Positions 35,041 to 42,930 of a DNA stretch of 64,000 nt are shown here, piece after piece. The notes below the pieces were generated by a model that was not told the DNA's origin, ran no database searches, and was given only the letters and a program-made list of their open reading frames with translations. The position numbers and the translations under genes were made by a program. Numbering within the stretch: the first letter of the stretch is position 1; each line of letters opens with the position of its first letter. Source of the stretch: Candidatus Sulfotelmatobacter sp. (GTDB lineage Bacteria > Vulcanimicrobiota > Vulcanimicrobiia > Vulcanimicrobiales > Vulcanimicrobiaceae); contig DATJRY010000011.1 of NCBI GenBank assembly GCA_035504415.1, positions 648,170-712,169 of the forward strand. The letters are read 5' to 3'.

Positions 35041-37445
35041 AGCTGCGCTCGCTGCGGGTCGCGGGCTTCGGCAAGCTCGTCGATCGCACGTTCACCTTCG
35101 GCCCCGGCCTGACGGTCGTCGCCGGCCCCAACGAGGCGGGCAAATCGACCTTGGCCGCGGCGATCGTCGCGACGCTGTACGGGCTGCGGCGCGGCGACAA
35201 GGAGCGCTGGGAGCCGTGGAGCGGCGCGCCGTTCGCGACGACGCTGGTCTACGAGACGGCCGCCGGCGCGGTATGGGAAGTGCAGCGCGACTTCGCGCTG
35301 GACGCGAAGGGCGTGCACGTCTACGACGAGCGCGGCGTCGACGCGGCCGCGCAGCTCGGCGAGGGCCGCGGCCTCTCGCCCGGCGAGGCGCACCTGGGCG
35401 TGCCGCTCGACGTGTTCGTGCAGACGGCCTGCGCGCGGCAAGCCGCGATGACGCTCGACGGCGGCGCGGCCGGCTCGGTCTCGACCGTGCTGGCGCGCGC
35501 GCTCGACGGCGGCCCCAAGGAAGACGCCGCGATCGGCGCGCTGGCGCGGCTGGACGCCGCGCTGCGCAAGCACGTCGGCACCGAGCGCGCGCACAAGAAC
35601 GCGCCGCTCAAGAAACTGCGCGCGCTCGAAGAGAAGCAGGCCGCGGCGGCGGCGGACGCGCGCGCACAGCTCGACGCGCTGGCGGAGCTGCGCGAACGGA
35701 TCGCGACCGCCAGCGCCGAGCGCGATCGCGACGGCGGCGCCGCCGCCGAACTGGAGCGCCGCGAACGCTCGCTGCGCGCCGCGAGCCTGCGCGCGCGGCT
35801 GGCGGCGCTGCGCGAGTACCGCGCCGAGCTGGCCGCGCTGCAAGCCACGCGCGCGGCGTACGACGACGTCGCCGACTTCCCGGCCGAACGCGTCGCCGCG
35901 CTCGACGAGGCATACGAAGGCTGGCGCAGCGCCGAACGGGTCGCCGCCGCCGCCAAGGACCATCACGCCGAAGAAGCGCTGCGGACCGACGAGCGCGGCG
36001 AGCTCGACGAGCGGCGGGGCGACGCGGGCACGCTCGACGACGACGCGGTCGCCGCGCTGCGTGCCGCCGCGGCGCAGGCCGAGTCGGCCCACGCGCGCGC
36101 GGTCGCCGCGCTCAACGACGCCGCGTCGGCGCGGCGCGACGGCGACGGCGGTCGCGGGCTGGCCGGCGGGCTGCTGGTCGCGACGACGATCGCGCTGTGC
36201 GGGGCGGTCGGCTTCGCGATCGCGCACTTCTGGCTCGACACCGGCATCGCCGCGGTGATCGCCGTGCTGTTGGCGCTGGGCACGATGACGCGCGCGCGCG
36301 GCCGCTCGGGGCGGCGCAGCGACGCCGACGCGCGCCAGAAGATCGCCGACGCGGCGCTGGCCGAGGAACGCCTCGCCGCCGACACGATCGCTCGCGCGCT
36401 CGCGCCGCTGGGGCTCGTCTCCGTCGACGAGCTGGTGCGCCGGCGCGAGCGCTATGTCGCGCTGCACGGGCGCGAAGCGGCGGCGCACAAGGCCGCCGAG
36501 CGGCTGCGCGTCGCCCGCGAGGCCGCCAGCGCCGAAGGCGCGCGCTTCGACGCGCTCGCCGCCGCGCTGCTGGGCGAGCACCCCGGAACGCGCGAGGAGC
36601 GCCGCGCCGAGGCCAACCGGCGGCGCGTGCGCCGCATCGAGCGCGACGGCCTCGACAACAGCTTGGCGATGCTGACCGTGCGCCGGGCGCACTTGATCGG
36701 CGGCGAGGACGAGCTGGCGCTGCAGACCGAGCTCGACGCGCTGCTGCAAGCCGGCGTCGAACCGGCGGCGGAAGAGAACCCCGGCGCGCTGCGCCGCATC
36801 CAGACCGAGCGCGCGGAGCTCGAAGCGAGCGCGCACGACGCGACCGTCCGCGCCGCTTCGCTGGCGGGCGAGCTGCGCGCCGCCGAAGAGGCCGTGCGCG
36901 ACGTCGCCACGCTCGACGAGACGTTGGCACAAACCCGCGCCGAGATCGCGCGGCTGACCGCGTTCGAGGCGGCGCTCGCGCTGGCGCGCCGCACCGTCGA
37001 AGCGCGCAAGGACGAAGCCCATAGCGCGTTCGCGCGCCGGCTCGAGCAGTACAGCGCCGACGTGCTGGCCACCATCACCGGCGCGCGGTACAACGAAGTC
37101 CGGCTGGATCCGACGAACTTGGCCATCCGCGTGCGGGTGCCCGAGACGCGCGCGTTCCAAGAGATCTCGCGCCTGTCGGCCGGGACGCAGGATCAGGTCG
37201 CGCTGGTGGTGCGGTTTGCGATGGCGCGCATGGTCGGCGAAGGCCTGGAAACGCTGCCGCTGCTGCTCGACGATCCGTTCGCGTTCTGGGACGCGGAGCG
37301 CTTCGCGCGCTGCCTGCCGCTGCTGGTCGCGCCGCTGGCGCCGCAGTGCATCGTCTTCACCACCGACGGCGCGCTGCCGGCAGAGCTGCCCGACGGGATC
37401 GCGCAGCTCATCGATCTGGACGCGGGGACGCCGGTCGCGAACTAG
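35037..37445 (+). CDS. YhaN-like AAA ATPase with coiled coil and internal transmembrane pair
   Basis: An 802-residue SMC/Rad50-like ATPase. The N-terminal lobe has Walker A GPNEAGKST (30-38). Long Ala/Arg/Glu coiled coils (about 190-370 and 430-690) flank two transmembrane helices at about residues 376-415. The C-terminal lobe has the signature LSAGTQDQ and Walker B LLLDDPF. The membrane pair inside the coiled coil is the feature that separates YhaN from SbcC. It is co-transcribed with the phosphoesterase through a GTGA overlap. Its stop codon overlaps the convergent crp-like stop at CTAG. Confidence 0.88.
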   Translation: MKLRSLRVAGFGKLVDRTFTFGPGLTVVAGPNEAGKSTLAAAIVATLYGLRRGDKERWEPWSGAPFATTLVYETAAGAVWEVQRDFALDAKGVHVYDERGVDAAAQLGEGRGLSPGEAHLGVPLDVFVQTACARQAAMTLDGGAAGSVSTVLARALDGGPKEDAAIGALARLDAALRKHVGTERAHKNAPLKKLRALEEKQAAAAADARAQLDALAELRERIATASAERDRDGGAAAELERRERSLRAASLRARLAALREYRAELAALQATRAAYDDVADFPAERVAALDEAYEGWRSAERVAAAAKDHHAEEALRTDERGELDERRGDAGTLDDDAVAALRAAAAQAESAHARAVAALNDAASARRDGDGGRGLAGGLLVATTIALCGAVGFAIAHFWLDTGIAAVIAVLLALGTMTRARGRSGRRSDADARQKIADAALAEERLAADTIARALAPLGLVSVDELVRRRERYVALHGREAAAHKAAERLRVAREAASAEGARFDALAAALLGEHPGTREERRAEANRRRVRRIERDGLDNSLAMLTVRRAHLIGGEDELALQTELDALLQAGVEPAAEENPGALRRIQTERAELEASAHDATVRAASLAGELRAAEEAVRDVATLDETLAQTRAEIARLTAFEAALALARRTVEARKDEAHSAFARRLEQYSADVLATITGARYNEVRLDPTNLAIRVRVPETRAFQEISRLSAGTQDQVALVVRFAMARMVGEGLETLPLLLDDPFAFWDAERFARCLPLLVAPLAPQCIVFTTDGALPAELPDGIAQLIDLDAGTPVAN

Positions 37446-38149
37446 TTCGCCGCGGCCGCCGTCGCGTAGAGCGAGTCGGTCAGCTGGCGCATCGCACCGT
37501 AGCAGGGACACACGACGGCCTCGACCTTCGGCCGGTCGACGATCTTGACCCAGCCCTTCGCGTACTCGATCGCGCCGTCGTCGCGCAGGCGCTGCTCGAT
37601 CTCGGTGACCGTCGCACGCCGCACACCCAACATGAACGCGAGATATTCGTGCGTGTAGGGGAAGGTGTCGCGGCCGGAGCGGTCGCGCGAGAGCAACAGC
37701 CAGCGCGCCAGGCGCTGATCGACGCGATGGCGCGCGTTGCAGGCCGCGTTCATGCCGGCCAGGCCGATGTAGGCGTTGACGTAGGCGTCGACGACGCGGC
37801 GCAGTGCAGGCAGCGTGCGGCAGTGCTCGCGAAAGCGCGCGGCGTCCATGCGCAGCGCCGGTCCCGGCGCCTGCACGACGACGTCGCCGACCGCGCGTCC
37901 GGAGGCGAAGATCCCGGCCACCGGCACGAGACCGTCGATACCCACCAGCCCGACCTCGACCGTCTCGCCGGTCGCCATCGTGATGACGTGCGAGCACAGG
38001 CCGCCGTTCGGGAAGTACACGTCCCGAATCGGCTCGTCGTCTTCGATCAGCTGCTGGTGCAGCTCGAGCTCGACGCGGTGCGTGTCGGCGGCGAGTACCT
38101 CGAAATCGCTCGCCGGCAGCGCCGCCAGCAGACGATTGCGAAGGTCCAC
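37442..38149 (-). CDS. Crp/Fnr-family transcriptional regulator
   Basis: A 235-residue regulator with an N-terminal cyclic-nucleotide-binding-like domain (LHQQLIEDDEPIRDVYFPNG, then VEVGLVGIDGLVPV) and a C-terminal Crp-type winged helix-turn-helix (HEYLAFMLGVRRATVTEIEQ). The residues that bind cAMP in E. coli Crp are not conserved, and there is no Fnr cysteine cluster, so the signal is unknown. I use GTG 38149; the open frame extends upstream but that part is not protein-like. It may be co-transcribed with the small cysteine-rich gene upstream. Confidence 0.85.
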   Translation of the reverse strand: MDLRNRLLAALPASDFEVLAADTHRVELELHQQLIEDDEPIRDVYFPNGGLCSHVITMATGETVEVGLVGIDGLVPVAGIFASGRAVGDVVVQAPGPALRMDAARFREHCRTLPALRRVVDAYVNAYIGLAGMNAACNARHRVDQRLARWLLLSRDRSGRDTFPYTHEYLAFMLGVRRATVTEIEQRLRDDGAIEYAKGWVKIVDRPKVEAVVCPCYGAMRQLTDSLYATAAAAN

Positions 38150-38195
38150 CCGGCCATCATACGCGCCGTCGGTCGACGAAAGCACCAGCAGACCG

Positions 38196-38390
38196 CTAGG
38201 ACGCTTCCCCGAAAGCCGCGGCGTCGCGCCAGGCGTCGGGATCGCTGCGCTCCGCGCGGATGGCCGCGTCCAAGGCCGCATCCTGGTTGCGCGTGCAACT
38301 ACATTGCCGCAACCGCGTATCGCCGAGACACCCATCCGCTTCGTGACGATCCAAGGCATGGCCGCAAGGGCACGTGACCAGGTATTTCAC
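38196..38390 (-). CDS. small cysteine-rich, probably zinc-binding protein
   Basis: A 64-residue protein. The N-terminus is VKYLVTCPCGHALDRHEADGC, and CSC follows, giving five cysteines and two histidines in 30 residues, typical of a small zinc-binding fold. The second half is an acidic helix. The GTG start has an excellent ribosome-binding site, AAAGGAGA, 6 bases upstream. A promoter with two CCGTACGG palindromes precedes it. The family is uncertain, with some likeness to short DUF1059-type proteins. A role as a sensor or adaptor with the crp-like gene downstream is possible. Confidence 0.68.
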   Translation of the reverse strand: MKYLVTCPCGHALDRHEADGCLGDTRLRQCSCTRNQDAALDAAIRAERSDPDAWRDAAAFGEAS

Positions 38391-38414
38391 TGCCGGTCTC
38401 CTTTCAGGAAACCG

Positions 38415-38458
38415 ATCATAGTCGAGAAAGCTGGGATGTGCCGTACGGTGCCGTACGG
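38415..38458 (-). promoter_or_regulatory. promoter with paired CCGTACGG palindromes
   Basis: Reading on the minus strand, a good -10 (TATGAT, 38415-38420) lies upstream of the cysteine-rich gene. Two copies of the perfect palindrome CCGTACGG (38441-38448 and 38451-38458) are 10 bases apart, one helical turn, and overlap the expected -35 position. This looks like an operator for a dimeric regulator. Confidence 0.6.
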
Positions 38459-38506
38459 TAACCGCAAGGTTGTCGCTGTCAGCGCTCGACTGCCAGCGCG
38501 GTTCTT

Positions 38507-39046
38507 TCAGCGGCGGGCGAGCGTGCGCACTGCGGCCAGCGTCTTGGCGACGTGCTCCTGCGGCTGGAACATGCTGGTGAACGACTCGACGATCGTGCCG
38601 TCCTGCGCGATCACGTACGAGGTGCGGTTGGGCACGTTGGCGACCAGCGCGACGTCGTACTGCTTCCCGACCGCGAGGCCCGGATCGCTGCCGATCAGGA
38701 ACGTCGATTGGCATTCCTGGGTCGAGAACTTCTTCTGCGTCTCGATGTCGTCGCCGCTCAGCCCGATGATCGTCGCGCCGAACTCGGCGAATTGCGGCGC
38801 GGCCGCCGAGAACGCGTTGGCCTCCACGATGCAACCCGATGTGAACGACTTGGGGAAGAAGTAGAGCACGACCGGGCCTTTGCGCAGCTCGTCGCTCAAA
38901 CGGAAGGTGCGCACGTCACCGCCGAGCGCGGCCTGGACGACGAAGTCCGGCGCGCGCTTCCCGGTGGTCAGGTGCGAGCGCGTGCGGCGAAAGACGAACC
39001 CGGCGGCGCCGAGGAGCACCAGAACGACGATTGCGATGACGGCCAT
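38507..39046 (-). CDS. membrane-anchored peroxiredoxin (BCP/PrxQ-like)
   Basis: A 179-residue thioredoxin-fold peroxiredoxin. An N-terminal transmembrane helix (VIAIVVLVLLGAAGFVF) should anchor it outside the cytoplasm. The peroxidatic Cys is C72 in FPKSFTSGC, and a second Cys, C112 in STQEC, is a candidate resolving residue. It would reduce peroxides with an unknown extracytoplasmic thiol donor. A close paralogue lies at 42931. The neighbouring AhpD-like gene might serve as reductant partner, though that protein looks cytoplasmic. Confidence 0.88.
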   Translation of the reverse strand: MAVIAIVVLVLLGAAGFVFRRTRSHLTTGKRAPDFVVQAALGGDVRTFRLSDELRKGPVVLYFFPKSFTSGCIVEANAFSAAAPQFAEFGATIIGLSGDDIETQKKFSTQECQSTFLIGSDPGLAVGKQYDVALVANVPNRTSYVIAQDGTIVESFTSMFQPQEHVAKTLAAVRTLARR

Positions 39047-39097
39047 TCCTGCCGCTTCGCCCGTGCGCTCTGGCAGCCCCCCAGTACGGCCGCCCCG

Positions 39098-39592
39098 CTA
39101 GTGGCCGGCCCCGGCCATCGCCGGCTGGCGCAGCGACGCCAGCACGGCCGCCGCGCTCTCGGGCGGCGTGCGGAACGAGACCGAGAAGCGGTTCCAGGTG
39201 TTGATGATGCTGATCGCCAGCGTCAGGTCGACGATCTCACGCTCGCTGAACTGCGCGCGCAGCTCGGCGAACAGCTCGTCGCCGACGTCTTCCTCGGCCA
39301 GGCGCGTCAGCGTTTCGGCGTAGGCCAAGGCCGCGCGCTCGCGCGGCGAGTACCACGGCGCTTCGCGCCAGGCCGGGAGGCCCCACACGCGGTCGCCCGA
39401 CTCACCGAGATGCTCCAGCTCGCGGTTGTGCATCGCGATGCAGAAGGCGCACGCGTTGATCTGCGAGACGCGCAGGTAGACGAGGGTACGAAGCACCGGC
39501 TCCAGTGTGCCCTCGGTGAGATACTTACCGGCCGCGAACAGCGGTTGGATCGCCTCCGGCGCGGCCGTCATGGGGTTGAGTCGTTGGCTCAC
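39098..39592 (-). CDS. AhpD-like carboxymuconolactone decarboxylase family protein
   Basis: A 164-residue alkylhydroperoxidase-like protein. The redox motif CAFCIAMH, with CxxC and a following His, matches AhpD/CMD proteins with peroxidase activity. The length fits the AhpD-like subgroup. I use GTG 39592, with GGAGG 11 bases upstream; an in-frame GTG at 39610 is also possible. It lies just upstream of the membrane-anchored peroxiredoxin on the same strand and is probably co-transcribed with it. Confidence 0.85.
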   Translation of the reverse strand: MSQRLNPMTAAPEAIQPLFAAGKYLTEGTLEPVLRTLVYLRVSQINACAFCIAMHNRELEHLGESGDRVWGLPAWREAPWYSPRERAALAYAETLTRLAEEDVGDELFAELRAQFSEREIVDLTLAISIINTWNRFSVSFRTPPESAAAVLASLRQPAMAGAGH

Positions 39593-39658
39593 GTGTACGT
39601 TGTCCTCCACCCCGAAGACAACTTGGCGTGAGGATGTGTGACATGGCCGGCCGTCGTG

Positions 39659-40228
39659 CTAGGGCTCTTCGAGGATGCGCGCCGTCCCTGCGTAGAGTGT
39701 GGCCAGGGGTATGGCGACGCTCGGCGCGTGTAGCTCGAGCGTATCCTCGAGCGAGTTGAGCACCGTCTCGGTCCAGGTGCTGGCGAAGCGACGATAGACA
39801 CACGTCCAGACGCGACGGGAGTCGACCAGCACGTACTCTTGAAGGCTCGGAATGCTCTGATACGCGTCGAGCTTCTCGACACGATCGCGGGTCTTCGAGT
39901 CGGGCGAGATCACCTCGATCACGAGCACCGGCGCGACGATCGCGGTTGCTTGCGGATCGAGCGGCTCGCACGTATACGAGACGTCGGGAAAGACATACGT
40001 GCGGGCGTCTTGCAAGCGGACCGCCACGTCTGAGGTAAAGGCCTGGCAGCCGGTCGCGGCCACCCCGGCGACCGCAGCGTGCAGACGGCTCGTGAGCACG
40101 GCATGCGCGATGCTCCCACCGGCAAACGCGACGACCTCACCCTCGAGCAGCTCGAGCTTCGTCTCCGAGCGAGCCAGTAGCTCCTCGAAGGTGGCTAGGT
40201 CTAGCGGTCCCGGCGTCGGGTCGAGCAT
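39659..40228 (-). CDS. Uma2-family (DUF820) putative endonuclease
   Basis: A 189-residue Uma2 protein with the PD-(D/E)XK-type core. GEVVAFAGGS is at the start, VFPDVSYTC carries the Asp, and VLVIEVISPDSKTRDR gives the E-x-K-like region. These proteins are abundant in cyanobacteria and some other phyla and often travel with mobile DNA; their biological role is unknown. GGAGG lies 8 bases before the ATG. A 13-base direct repeat sits in its upstream region. Confidence 0.88.
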   Translation of the reverse strand: MLDPTPGPLDLATFEELLARSETKLELLEGEVVAFAGGSIAHAVLTSRLHAAVAGVAATGCQAFTSDVAVRLQDARTYVFPDVSYTCEPLDPQATAIVAPVLVIEVISPDSKTRDRVEKLDAYQSIPSLQEYVLVDSRRVWTCVYRRFASTWTETVLNSLEDTLELHAPSVAIPLATLYAGTARILEEP

Positions 40229-40250
40229 CGCTACGCCTCCATTGACAACC

Positions 40251-40282
40251 TTTCGGGTCAGCTAAAACTTTTCGGGTCAGCT
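40251..40282. repeat. 13-base direct repeat upstream of the Uma2 gene
   Basis: TTTCGGGTCAGCT occurs at 40251-40263 and again at 40270-40282, a period of 19 bases. It lies between the Uma2 gene start (40228) and the end of the carotenoid oxygenase gene (40313). It may be a regulatory site or the scar of an insertion. Confidence 0.7.
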
Positions 40283-40312
40283 GGGAGAGGCGCCTGGTCG
40301 GCGCCAGCGCGC

Positions 40313-41728
40313 CTAGTGGAACATGCCGTGGAAGCCGTAGGGGATGGTCTGCGGGACCTCGGCGCGGGCCAGCTCCGTCAGTGTGCGGGCGTCGAGCACG
40401 AGCAGCGCGGAGCGGTCGGCGGCGGCCTCGAGCCCGACGCACAGCAGCACGCCGTCGTCTTCGTCCTGCGCGCCGGGGCGGCCGACGAAGACCGGTTCGC
40501 CGACGTAGGTGTTCGGCGCGGTCCAGCTGATGACGTCGCGCGTGTGCGTGTCGACCTTGACGATGTGGTCGAACGCGCCGGCCGGCCAGTCGATCCCGTA
40601 CGCGTAGCGATACGGTTGCCCGATGCGCTCGCGCGCGACGCGCGGCAGCTCCGTCGTCTCGACGGCGAGGATCTCGACGTCGGCGGTCTCACGGCCGGGT
40701 GTGAGCCGGTAGCGACGGAACTCGCCGCGACTGATGTGGGGACCGTCGGGCTGCAAGAGGTGGTCGAGCGAGAGATCGTCGACGATCGTCGCGTCGTCAT
40801 AGGCGGCGATGTCGACGACGATCGCGTCGGCCTCGTCGTACGCGTTGATGTGGTGGAACGCGAACATTGCCTCGGCGGAGAACGTGCCGACCAGCGCGCC
40901 GCCGTCCTTGCGCACGACGTGGATGCGCGTCCCGCGGCCGGGCTCCCAACGGTAGTTCTCGATGAACGGCTTGCGCATCAGCAGCAGATCCAGCGGCCGC
41001 ACGATCAGCGGATACTCGACCAGGATCAGGTGCTCCGCGGTCGCGGAGAACGCGTGCAGGTAGCAGGGCTGATCGGTGGTGACGGTTGCGACGACGGTGC
41101 GGCGCAGCGTGCCGTCGTCGATGCGCACGAACTTGTAGGTCGCGTTGCGGCCCATCTCGATGACGATGTTGAACGTGGCCCGGCGCACGGGATCGTAGAC
41201 CGTGTGCGCCGTCGTCACTTGGCCGCGCACCTGATCGTCGTACGCGAGCGCGCCCTTTGTCTCGAGCGTGGTGCCGTCGAAGCGCACCGGCTCCGGCGTC
41301 TCGGTGAGGGCGAGGTAGTCGCCGGCGAACGGGACGATGTTTACGTTCGCGTTGTGGCCGTTGCTCGACTGGCCAAGCGTGCGCAGCCGCTCGAAGAACG
41401 AGCGTTGCGGGTTCGTGCCGAACTCGCTGCTCGCAATGCGGCCGCTGCGCTCGGCCTCGAGGAACGCCGGCGTGCGCAAGAAGCGGTTGCGGTACGAGAC
41501 CGCACCGTCGGCGATCCCAAATCGGTGGATCATCGCCAGGCCGTCGAACCAGTGGCGATAGCGCTCGGCGCCCACCTCGAAACGCGCCGGCCCGTTGCGC
41601 AGCAGCGTCCCGGTCAGCCAGTCCGGCAGGCGCCCGGAGAGGGGGAGCCGGTCGACGGCGATCTCGTGGTTCTGCGAGGCCAGGCCGAGCCCGAAGCCGG
41701 CCGAGGTGGCCGCCAGGGTGGAATTCAT
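40313..41728 (-). CDS. carotenoid oxygenase (RPE65/CCD family)
   Basis: A 471-residue carotenoid cleavage dioxygenase. Four iron-ligand histidines are visible in the expected order: TAHTVYDP, CYLHAFS, FAFHHINAY and the C-terminal GFHGMFH. The beta-propeller pattern covers the full length. It would split carotenoids or apocarotenoids with O2, and the low similarity to plant stilbene cleavers favours a carotenoid substrate. I choose ATG 41728, which has GAGG at a 6-base distance, over GTG 41740. A PadR gene starts divergently only 26 bases away and is a likely regulator. Confidence 0.92.
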   Translation of the reverse strand: MNSTLAATSAGFGLGLASQNHEIAVDRLPLSGRLPDWLTGTLLRNGPARFEVGAERYRHWFDGLAMIHRFGIADGAVSYRNRFLRTPAFLEAERSGRIASSEFGTNPQRSFFERLRTLGQSSNGHNANVNIVPFAGDYLALTETPEPVRFDGTTLETKGALAYDDQVRGQVTTAHTVYDPVRRATFNIVIEMGRNATYKFVRIDDGTLRRTVVATVTTDQPCYLHAFSATAEHLILVEYPLIVRPLDLLLMRKPFIENYRWEPGRGTRIHVVRKDGGALVGTFSAEAMFAFHHINAYDEADAIVVDIAAYDDATIVDDLSLDHLLQPDGPHISRGEFRRYRLTPGRETADVEILAVETTELPRVARERIGQPYRYAYGIDWPAGAFDHIVKVDTHTRDVISWTAPNTYVGEPVFVGRPGAQDEDDGVLLCVGLEAAADRSALLVLDARTLTELARAEVPQTIPYGFHGMFH

Positions 41729-41741
41729 CGCGCACCTCACG

Positions 41742-41800
41742 TATCTAAGTGGAATGTCCGAACGACACGTCGAGGCTACTACCGAGCAAAGTGGACTGTC
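41742..41800. promoter_or_regulatory. shared control region of carotenoid oxygenase and padR, with direct repeat
   Basis: AAGTGGAATGTC (41747-41758), over the padR start codon, and AAGTGGACTGTC (41789-41800), inside padR, match at 11 of 12 bases and start 42 bases apart, about four helical turns. A possible -10 for padR, TATCTA (41742-41747), would give a leaderless transcript. On the other strand TTGACA, partly inside the second repeat, could be the -35 of the oxygenase gene. Confidence 0.45.
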
Positions 41801-42329
41801 AAGCGACCTGAACGCGACGGCGGCCTCGCTCCTGGGGCTGCTGCTGCGGGGCCCGCAGACCGGCTGGGAGCTCTACGCCGCCTTCGAGGAGTCGATCGGG
41901 CACTTCTGGAGCCTCACCCGCAGCCAGGTGTACCGGGAGCTCAAGACGATGGCCGATCGTGGCCTGATCGAGCTGGGCGCGAGCGGCCCGCGCGAGAGCC
42001 GCCGCTGCACGATCACGCAGGCCGGCCGCGCCGCCTTCCACGCCTGGATCGCGCGGATGCCCGGCGACGAGATCATCCGCTTCCCGCTGCTGCTCACCAT
42101 TTTCTTCGGCGAAGCGGTGCCGCCGCAGGCGCTGGTCGATGCGTGCACGGAACATCGCCGCATCCATGCGGAGCGCCTCGCCGTCTACGAAGTGCTGCTG
42201 CCGAAAGCGCGCGAGCACACCACGTATAGTGCGCTCGCGCTGGCGTTCGGACTCGACTACGAGCGGATGGTGTTGCGCTGGATCGACGGCCTCCCGTGGA
42301 TGCGCGCCGAGGACAGCGAGGTCACGTAG
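41754..42329 (+). CDS. PadR-family transcriptional regulator
   Basis: A 191-residue PadR regulator. The winged helix is clear: LLGLLLRGPQTGWELYAAFE, then SLTRSQVYRELKTMADRGLI. A C-terminal helical dimerisation region follows, as in the Vir/PadR C-terminal class. PadR proteins usually repress genes for aromatic or drug responses. Its divergent position beside the carotenoid oxygenase suggests that gene is the target. The 3' end overlaps the convergent exported protein by 8 bases. Confidence 0.92.
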   Translation: MSERHVEATTEQSGLSSDLNATAASLLGLLLRGPQTGWELYAAFEESIGHFWSLTRSQVYRELKTMADRGLIELGASGPRESRRCTITQAGRAAFHAWIARMPGDEIIRFPLLLTIFFGEAVPPQALVDACTEHRRIHAERLAVYEVLLPKAREHTTYSALALAFGLDYERMVLRWIDGLPWMRAEDSEVT

Positions 42330-42816
42330 CCGGTATCGGATAGCACGTATTGAGGATCCACTTTCCGCCGGTGAACTTGAAGCCGTACGTTATCGAGTGC
42401 GCCATGTACAACGTCTTTGCGCTACACGTGCCGTTCGGATTCGCCGCGGTGCACGAGTACGCGTCGAGATGCCCCATATGCAGCTGGTCGAGCGTCATCG
42501 TCTGATTGGCGACCTTCCCTTCTGAGCCGCCGGCGCACTGAGCCGTTCCGTAGTAGGTGTACTGCCGCCATGCCGCGGCGTACTTGGCCTTGTCGGCAAA
42601 GAGCGTCTTGCCGGCCTGCGACGTCCCCACCGGCGGAGTCTCGCCGAGCACGTGTTGTTTGACGTGACCACCGTCTGCCGTGTTATTGGCAAGGTCGGCG
42701 CTGTGGATGATCGTCGGCACGTCCTTGCACGCGGCCGCCGACGCCTGCGCCGTGGAAAGCAGAAACGGCGCCGCAAGCGCGACGCCGATGACCGAAAACA
42801 AACCAAGAATACGCAT
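42322..42816 (-). CDS. exported protein with GGHVxxHV motif, possibly nuclease-like
   Basis: A 164-residue secreted protein with a signal peptide ending near STAQASAAA. The mature domain has four cysteines, the motif DGGHVKQHVLGETPP and then KTLFADKAKYAAAW. That order recalls bacterial RNase A-like/EndoU-like (BECR-fold) toxin domains, where two histidines act in catalysis. This is a weak resemblance seen by eye, so the function stays open. GGGAGG precedes ATG 42816 at a good distance. Confidence 0.6.
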   Translation of the reverse strand: MRILGLFSVIGVALAAPFLLSTAQASAAACKDVPTIIHSADLANNTADGGHVKQHVLGETPPVGTSQAGKTLFADKAKYAAAWRQYTYYGTAQCAGGSEGKVANQTMTLDQLHMGHLDAYSCTAANPNGTCSAKTLYMAHSITYGFKFTGGKWILNTCYPIPAT

Positions 42817-42930
42817 AAACCTACCTCCCGTCATAGGTTGACCTCCACAGTGGAGGCTGAGCGTGCGGTACGGCCTGCCACCGTCGCCGTCCTGCCACAC
42901 GGGCGCGGACGGCGACGGATCGAATGCGCG

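Noticed and set aside
34896..37997. 1033-codon minus-strand frame opposite the YhaN-like gene
   Set aside because: Antisense shadow of a coiled-coil gene; no recognisable motif or ribosome-binding site.
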